Assembly (NCBI GenBank): GCA_036558645.1 | Contig: DATBFG010000069.1 | Location: 1 to 64,000 of the forward strand | Reading direction: 5' to 3' | DNA length: 64,000 nucleotides | From: DATBFG01 sp036558645 | Lineage (GTDB): Bacteria > Acidobacteriota > Terriglobia > Terriglobales > Acidobacteriaceae | Shown: positions 58,948 to 64,000 of the stretch, piece after piece | Layout: each line of letters opens with the position of its first letter | How positions within the stretch are numbered: the first letter of the stretch is position 1 | Position numbers and translations under genes: made by a program | The notes under the pieces: model-generated | The model's database searches: none | What the model was told of the DNA's origin: nothing | Seen by the model: only the letters and a program-made list of their open reading frames with translations

Positions 58948-60201
58948 ATGGATATTCCACGCCCATCTGGAGCGGCGCAGCGACGTCGGCGGCAAGTCAT
59001 CTACGCCGCAATCGGTATCGTCTGCATTGCACTCGTAACCTTGGGAATCTCGAGACTGAAGCCGGCAGCACCAAGCGTGGAGCGCTCTACGGTCTGGATC
59101 GACACGGTCAAACGCGGTCCTATGCTTCGGCAGGTGCGCGGACTGGGCACTCTGGTCCCTGAAGAGATTCGTTGGATTCCCGCCGCGACTGAAGGGCGAG
59201 TGGATCGCGTGTTGGTCCTTCCCGGTGCTGCTTTAAAAAATGACACGGTCTTGCTCGAACTCAGCAATCCTCAATTGCAGCAGGAAGCGCTGGATGCCGA
59301 GTGGAAACTCAAGGCGGCCGAAGCTGACTACAAGAATCTCGAAATGCAGCTTGCCAGCCAGGTGTTGGCGCAGAAGTCAGAAGCCGCCAAGGCTGAGTCG
59401 GAATACAGTCAGGCAAAGATGCAAGCCGACACCGACAGCGCGTTGCAAAAGCTTGGTGTGATATCAGAAAACAGTTTGAAAGTTTCTTCCGCTAAGGCGC
59501 AGGAGTCGGCCACTCGCAATCAGATTGAACATCAACGCTTGGCCAATAGCGGTCAGGTTCTCGAGGCGCAATTGCTGGCTAAGAAGGCCGACATTGAGCA
59601 ACTCCGCGCAATGTCCCAGTTGAAAGAAAGTCAGCTTCGGGGTCTTCATGTTGTTGCTGGAACCACTGGTGTTCTGCAGGAGCAAACACTGAAGGTCGGT
59701 CAATGGGTTACGCCTGGGACGACGCTCGCTAAGGTCGTCCAGCCTGAACGCCTCAAGGCCGAACTGAAGGTCGCCGAGACTCAAGCGAAAGACATTCAAC
59801 TTGGTCAGCCGGCCTCGGTCGATACCCACAACGGCGTGATCTCGGGGCACGTAACCCGTATCGATCCATCTGTATTGAACGGAACGGTGACCGTCGACGT
59901 CGCGCTCGATGATAAATTGCCGCCGGGAGCGCGGCCCGATCTAAGTGTGGACGGAACCATCGATCTCGAGCGTATTGCCGACATTCTGTTTGTGGGCCGA
60001 CCTGCTTTTGGCCAGGAAAAGAGTACGGTTGGCATTTTCAAACTTGAACCCGATGGTCAAATTGCCGTTCGCGCACAGGTACAACTTGGCCGCAGCTCCG
60101 TCAATACCGTAGAGATTGTGCAAGGGTTGAAAGAAGGCGATCAGGTTGTACTTTCCGACATGTCGCGCTGGGACAACTACGACCGGGTTCGCCTTGAGTA
60201 G
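58948..60201 (+). CDS. HlyD/MacA-like periplasmic adaptor
   Basis: A 417-residue membrane fusion protein of an export pump. The N-terminal transmembrane anchor is QVIYAAIGIVCIALVTLGI. The first beta-barrel/lipoyl half follows (AATEGRVDRVLVLPGAALKNDTVLLEL), quoted in part. An alpha-helical coiled coil (about residues 105-215, rich in Ala/Glu/Lys/Gln) leads to the second lipoyl half (LRGLHVVAGTTGVLQEQTLKVGQWV), quoted in part, and a beta-barrel domain. This is the layout of MacA/HlyD-type adaptors. I start at the ATG at 58948; the ORF from 58927 overlaps the promoter. The ATPase gene follows 48 bases later. It should bridge the ABC permease and an outer membrane channel; no TolC-like gene lies in the window. 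Confidence 0.88.
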   Translation: MDIPRPSGAAQRRRRQVIYAAIGIVCIALVTLGISRLKPAAPSVERSTVWIDTVKRGPMLRQVRGLGTLVPEEIRWIPAATEGRVDRVLVLPGAALKNDTVLLELSNPQLQQEALDAEWKLKAAEADYKNLEMQLASQVLAQKSEAAKAESEYSQAKMQADTDSALQKLGVISENSLKVSSAKAQESATRNQIEHQRLANSGQVLEAQLLAKKADIEQLRAMSQLKESQLRGLHVVAGTTGVLQEQTLKVGQWVTPGTTLAKVVQPERLKAELKVAETQAKDIQLGQPASVDTHNGVISGHVTRIDPSVLNGTVTVDVALDDKLPPGARPDLSVDGTIDLERIADILFVGRPAFGQEKSTVGIFKLEPDGQIAVRAQVQLGRSSVNTVEIVQGLKEGDQVVLSDMSRWDNYDRVRLE

Positions 60202-60249
60202 CTCAGGACACTTAGCTCCACCAAACAACAAATAGAGGGTGAAATTTCG

Positions 60250-60948
60250 ATGAGTGACGCGGGAACCATGATTCGCATGGAAAACATAACCAAGGTCTTC
60301 TACACCGATGAAGTGGAGACGCACGCTCTGTCGGGTATCCACATGGAGATTCGCAAAGGTGAATATGTTTCCATCGCCGGTCCGTCCGGCTCGGGAAAAT
60401 CGACCTTGCTTGCCTTGATCGGATTGCTGGACTCGCCGAGCGAGGGGACGTACATCCTCAACTCGCATCCGGTAGCGAATCTCAACATCAGCGAGCGCTC
60501 CCGGATCCGCAATCGTGAGATTGGATTTATTTTCCAGAGCTTCAATCTAATCGGAGATCTGAACGTTTATGAAAACGTCGAGTTGCCGCTCACTTACCGG
60601 GGTATGTCTGCCGGCGAGCGCAAGACCCGAGTTCAGCAGGCCTTGGAGCGCGTAGGAATGAATCATCGCACCAAGCACTATCCTTCGCAGCTCTCTGGAG
60701 GTCAGCAGCAACGTGTTGCGGTGGCGCGTGCTCTGGCGGGAAGTCCTTCTATCCTGCTCGCTGACGAGCCCACTGGAAACCTCGACTCGAGAAATGCCGA
60801 GGCAGTAATGGATCTCCTTCGTGATTTGCATCGTGAAGGCGCGACCATTTGCATGGTGACGCATGATCCACGCTTCGCGCGCCACGCGGAACGCACCATT
60901 CATTTGTTCGACGGCAGAGTGGTCGAGGAAACCGTAGAGGTGAACTAG
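60250..60948 (+). CDS. MacB/LolD-type ABC transporter ATPase
   Basis: A 232-residue ABC ATPase. Walker A is GPSGSGKSTLL, the Q-loop follows in IFQSFNLIG, the signature is LSGGQQQRVAVARAL, Walker B reads ILLADEPTGNLDS, and the switch histidine is in VTHDPRFA. All key residues are present. This size and the G-N-L-D-S sequence mark the lipoprotein/macrolide export branch (LolD/MacB ATPase). AGAGGG precedes the ATG. The stop is followed directly by the ATG of the permease (60949), so subunits are made in step. It should power the ADOP permease with the HlyD-like adaptor. Confidence 0.92.
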   Translation: MSDAGTMIRMENITKVFYTDEVETHALSGIHMEIRKGEYVSIAGPSGSGKSTLLALIGLLDSPSEGTYILNSHPVANLNISERSRIRNREIGFIFQSFNLIGDLNVYENVELPLTYRGMSAGERKTRVQQALERVGMNHRTKHYPSQLSGGQQQRVAVARALAGSPSILLADEPTGNLDSRNAEAVMDLLRDLHREGATICMVTHDPRFARHAERTIHLFDGRVVEETVEVN

Positions 60949-63471
60949 ATGGAATCCTTCCTCCAGGATCTTCGCTACGGTGTGCGAATGTTGCGGTTAG
61001 CGCCTAGCTTCACCGCAGTCGCCGTGCTCACCCTTGCTCTCGGCATCGGAGCAAACACTGCAGTATTTACCGTGATCGATTCTGTCATGCTCAAGATGCT
61101 GCCGGTCGGGCATCCGGAACAACTCGTCGTAGTGGGGGATCCTTCGCGAACGGACTCTACTTCGAACGGTACTCCGCGGATCGATCTCTTTTCTTATCCT
61201 CTTTATAAGGTCATCCGCGACAACAATCAGGTGTTCTCGGAAACATTCGCGTCCGCCAGCCTCGGCAAAATCAAAGTTCAGTCAGACGGGCAGCAGAACA
61301 ACGAGTCCGATCAAGCGCGTGTACGCATCGCTACCGGCAATTACTTCTCATTGTTGCAGGTGCCAGCATTAATCGGCAGGACCTTCACAGCCGAGGAGGA
61401 TGTTTCCAAAGGAAGCGACCCTGTCACTGTCATCAGCTATTCCTACTGGAAGCGCCGCTTCGCACTGGATCCCGGTGTGCTTGGTAAGACCATTCGGGTG
61501 AACAAGTACCCCCTCACGATTGTAGGTGTGACTCCGTCCGGATTCTCGGGTGACGTGGTCGATTCTGCCGCCGACATCTGGGTGCCCATGATGATGCAAA
61601 GTCAGGTCATGACCGGCCGGGAGTATCTAGACACGCCAAATACTTCATGGCTCCAGATTATTGGTCGGTTGAAACCCGGGGTGTCGCTCGCACAAGCCAA
61701 GGACAACCTGAACTCGGTATACCGCCAGGCGTTAACTGGTGGCTATGGCGCCAGTCTCGCTGCGGATGATCGGGAAACGCTCCTACGTCGAGACAAGAAG
61801 GTAGAAGTGACGTCGGGAAGCAATGGCTTTTCACGGCTGCGTCATGAGTTCTCTAAGCCATTACTGCTGCTGATGGCTGTTGTCGGGATGGTGTTACTCA
61901 TTGCGTGCGTAAACGTTGCCAACCTGCTGCTTGCGCGAGCCAGCGCACGGAACAAGGAGGTTGCCGTGCGACTGGCCATTGGCGCCAGTCCACTGCGTCT
62001 CATTCGACAGTTGCTTACCGAGAGTGTGTTGCTGGCTTTGCTGGGTGGCGTCCTGGGCGTCCTGTTTGCCCAGTGGGGAGCGACGATACTCGTTCGGAAG
62101 ACGTTTGGCCCCGGTACTCTCGCTGCGTTCGACATTCATCCTGATCCGCACATGCTCGCCTTTACCGCCGCAGTATGCCTGCTGACTGGCATTTTGTTTG
62201 GCATGGCGCCGGCGTTGAGGGCAATAGGAATTCCAGTGGCTTCGACGCTCAAGGACGGCGCTCGCAGCACCTCAGTGTCGGGTGGCAAGTGGTCGATCGG
62301 AAAAGTCCTTGTTGCTGCTCAGGTGGCGCTGTCGTTGTTAGTTCTCTTCGCCGCCGGGTTGTTAGTCAGGACCTTGCGCAACTTGAAGGATGTCGACTTC
62401 GGATATGAACGGCAACACCTTGTTCTGATCCGCCCGGATCTAATTGGTGCTGGTTACAAACACGATCAGCTGCCATCGGTCGTCGGCCCGCTCCTCGACC
62501 GCCTGCGCGCGGTCCCTGGAGTGGTTGGAGTCTCGATTTCTGAAAACGGACTGATGAGCGGTACCGAATCCGCCGACGACGTCAAGATCCCGGGCTACAG
62601 TCCAAAACAGGATCAGGATTCGGTCGCGTATGACGATTGGGTCAGCGAAGATTACTTCAAAGTTGTCGGCATCCCGATCATCCTTGGCCGTGCGATCGGC
62701 CCTCAGGACGTTGCGAACTCAACGCCAGTGGCGGTGATCAACGAGGCGATGGCTAAGTTCTATTTCCCGGGAATGAATCCCATTGGGCGTAAATTCGTCA
62801 TCGATGATGAGAACCAACGAAACAGGCCAATAGAAATCGTCGGGGTCTCTCGCGACGTGCGCGATCATGACCTGCGCGAGGAGATTCCGCGAAGGTTCTA
62901 TCTTGCATATGCCCAGAGCATGCTGGGGGATCTCGAAGGGCACATCGAGATTCGAGTGGCCGGCGATCCGAGTTCGGTCGTTGAAGCGGCGCGCAAACAG
63001 ATTCGAGAATTTAACCCGGAGATCAATAGTGTCCGCGCCGAGACTCTCGATACGCTGGTAGATGATTATCTTTCTCAGGAAACCCTTGTAGCTCAGCTCT
63101 CCAGCTTTTTTGGAGGTCTCGCACTGCTGCTGGCTTGCGTCGGCCTGTACGGCGTCATGTCCTACGCCGTCTCCGGGCGCACTCGTGAAATCGGGTTGCG
63201 TATGGCCTTAGGCGCCCAGCATCATGATGTTCTCTGGATGGTTTTGAAAGAGGCGCTCGTTCTCGTCGCTGTTGGACTCTTGATCGGAATTCCTGCGGCC
63301 TTCGGGGGCAGCCGTTTGCTCATGAGCATGTTGTACGCACTCAGCGGTCTGGATCCCATCTCCATGGCGATTGCGATCAGCCTGATGCTGCTTGTCGCAG
63401 CGATTGCCGGCTACATCCCTGCGAGACGGGCTGCTCGTGTCGATCCGATGGTGGCCCTGAGATACGAATAG
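60949..63471 (+). CDS. ADOP-type ABC permease (acidobacterial duplicated orphan permease)
   Basis: An 840-residue protein made of two MacB/FtsX-like halves in one chain. Each half has a transmembrane helix, a large periplasmic domain and three further helices. The first half opens with MESFLQDLRYGVRML and ALGIGANTAVFTVID and has the closing KEVAVRLAIGASPLRL. The second half closes with GLRMALGAQHHDVLWM and ARRAARVDPMVALRYE. These are hallmarks of the ADOP family (TIGR03434), very abundant in Acidobacteria and usually found without partners. Here it is fully partnered: an adaptor and ATPase upstream and another ATPase 10 bases downstream. Substrate unknown; lipids or secondary metabolites are likely. 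Starts directly at the end of the ATPase gene. Confidence 0.93.
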   Translation: MESFLQDLRYGVRMLRLAPSFTAVAVLTLALGIGANTAVFTVIDSVMLKMLPVGHPEQLVVVGDPSRTDSTSNGTPRIDLFSYPLYKVIRDNNQVFSETFASASLGKIKVQSDGQQNNESDQARVRIATGNYFSLLQVPALIGRTFTAEEDVSKGSDPVTVISYSYWKRRFALDPGVLGKTIRVNKYPLTIVGVTPSGFSGDVVDSAADIWVPMMMQSQVMTGREYLDTPNTSWLQIIGRLKPGVSLAQAKDNLNSVYRQALTGGYGASLAADDRETLLRRDKKVEVTSGSNGFSRLRHEFSKPLLLLMAVVGMVLLIACVNVANLLLARASARNKEVAVRLAIGASPLRLIRQLLTESVLLALLGGVLGVLFAQWGATILVRKTFGPGTLAAFDIHPDPHMLAFTAAVCLLTGILFGMAPALRAIGIPVASTLKDGARSTSVSGGKWSIGKVLVAAQVALSLLVLFAAGLLVRTLRNLKDVDFGYERQHLVLIRPDLIGAGYKHDQLPSVVGPLLDRLRAVPGVVGVSISENGLMSGTESADDVKIPGYSPKQDQDSVAYDDWVSEDYFKVVGIPIILGRAIGPQDVANSTPVAVINEAMAKFYFPGMNPIGRKFVIDDENQRNRPIEIVGVSRDVRDHDLREEIPRRFYLAYAQSMLGDLEGHIEIRVAGDPSSVVEAARKQIREFNPEINSVRAETLDTLVDDYLSQETLVAQLSSFFGGLALLLACVGLYGVMSYAVSGRTREIGLRMALGAQHHDVLWMVLKEALVLVAVGLLIGIPAAFGGSRLLMSMLYALSGLDPISMAIAISLMLLVAAIAGYIPARRAARVDPMVALRYE

Positions 63472-63481
63472 GAGAGAGCAA

Positions 63482-64000
63482 ATGATCCAGTTGCGAAATA
63501 TCGAGCGCTCCTACAAGACCGGTCCTGGTGTCACTTACGTTTTACGGCGTATCAACCTCGACATCAATGCCGGAGACTTCATCACCATCATGGGGCCGTC
63601 CGGTGCCGGGAAGTCGACGCTGCTAAGCATTCTTGGCATGCTGGATGATGCGTGGACCGGTGAGTATTACCTTCTCGACCACCCCATCCATAAGCTAGAT
63701 CGCAAGAAACGGTCCGAACTGAATCGGCAATATATCGGCTTCGTATTCCAGAGTTATCACTTGCTCGATAATTTGACGGTTTACGAGAATCTCGATGTTC
63801 CGCTGTCGTACCGCAACATAGGGCGCAGTCAGCGCGCCAGCATGGTTGCCGAGGTTTTGGATCGTTTTCAGATCGTCGGGAAGAAGGATCTCTACCCCAG
63901 TCAGCTCTCGGGCGGGCAGCAACAACTTGTTGGTGTCGCGCGCGCCGTCGTAGGTAATCCAAAGCTGATTCTTGCTGACGAGCCAACCGGCAACCTGCAT
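63482..64000 (+). CDS. Second ABC transporter ATPase (3' end cut by window edge)
   Basis: The frame opens at the ATG at 63482, 10 bases after the permease stop, with GGAGAGAG just upstream, and stays open to the window end (173 codons seen). Walker A is GPSGAGKSTLL, the Q-loop is VFQSYHLLD, and Walker B is LILADEPTGN. The signature reads LSGGQQQLVGVARAV: the usual arginine after QQQ is leucine. The loss of that arginine and the sequence distance from the first ATPase show that this is not a recent copy. It could pair with the first ATPase as a heterodimer for the ADOP permease, or serve another permease beyond the window. The H-loop is not seen because the window ends first. Confidence 0.88.
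   Translation, partial: MIQLRNIERSYKTGPGVTYVLRRINLDINAGDFITIMGPSGAGKSTLLSILGMLDDAWTGEYYLLDHPIHKLDRKKRSELNRQYIGFVFQSYHLLDNLTVYENLDVPLSYRNIGRSQRASMVAEVLDRFQIVGKKDLYPSQLSGGQQQLVGVARAVVGNPKLILADEPTGNLH

Overview
The window looks like a chromosomal segment of a soil-type Acidobacteriota (class Terriglobia is my best guess). This rests on family content, not on a marker gene. The clues are a very long ABC permease of the acidobacterial duplicated orphan permease (ADOP) type, an Oar-like TonB receptor with an N-terminal carboxypeptidase-regulatory domain, a CadC-like winged-helix protein fused to a large TPR region, GloVer-type and choice-of-anchor-D repeat proteins, and an UpxY-type antiterminator heading a polysaccharide operon. 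No rRNA, tRNA, CRISPR array, integrase or transposase was recognised. Coding density is high.

Left part (1-18.4 kb): a partial DUF3617 exported protein; a membrane regulator with TPRs; a lipoprotein; two large secreted repeat proteins (a seven-unit GloVer protein, and a 1383-residue phosphoesterase carrying a seven-unit FG-GAP region); a two-gene phospholipase D/endonuclease-fold operon; a membrane Ser/Thr kinase followed at once by a transporter-HEAT fusion; and a LysM-M15 peptidase.

Central-left part (18.4-35.3 kb): carbohydrate and cell-wall metabolism comes first. It holds an alpha-glucan phosphorylase, a GNAT gene broken by an in-frame TGA, an AmgK-like sugar kinase fused to the C-terminal domain of RapZ and overlapping a MurU-like nucleotidyltransferase, a DUF892 protein, and a secreted GH31 glucosidase. 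A methylated-amine/one-carbon cluster follows: FAD oxidoreductase, BHMT-like methyltransferase, HbpS/GlcG-like protein, glutathione-independent formaldehyde dehydrogenase, ureohydrolase, Rieske demethylase and APC permease.

Central-right part (35.3-54 kb, minus strand): one uninterrupted run of 13 genes. It begins with an UpxY/NusG-like antiterminator and continues through chain-length regulator, epimerase, flippase, polymerase/ligase, two glycosyltransferases, aminotransferase, an SQD1-like UDP-sulfoquinovose synthase homologue and an initiating sugar transferase. It then runs, with gaps of 72, 56 and 4 nt, into a TonB-dependent receptor, an HPr-kinase-like protein and a nucleotidyltransferase-MFS fusion. 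The leader carries two palindromic elements. The sulfosugar enzyme and the kinase/nucleotidyltransferase/exporter tail are the best candidates for new biology.

Right part (54-64 kb): a three-gene electron-transfer cluster (a Cyc2-like haem-porin, a dihaem cytochrome c, a cupredoxin-like protein), a flavin amine oxidase, and an ABC efflux operon (HlyD adaptor, ATPase, ADOP permease, second ATPase cut by the window end). The efflux operon is preceded by a near-perfect sigma-54 -24/-12 promoter only a few bases from the start codon, with two upstream dyads that could be enhancer sites.

All functions are inferred from motifs read by eye; no database search was run.
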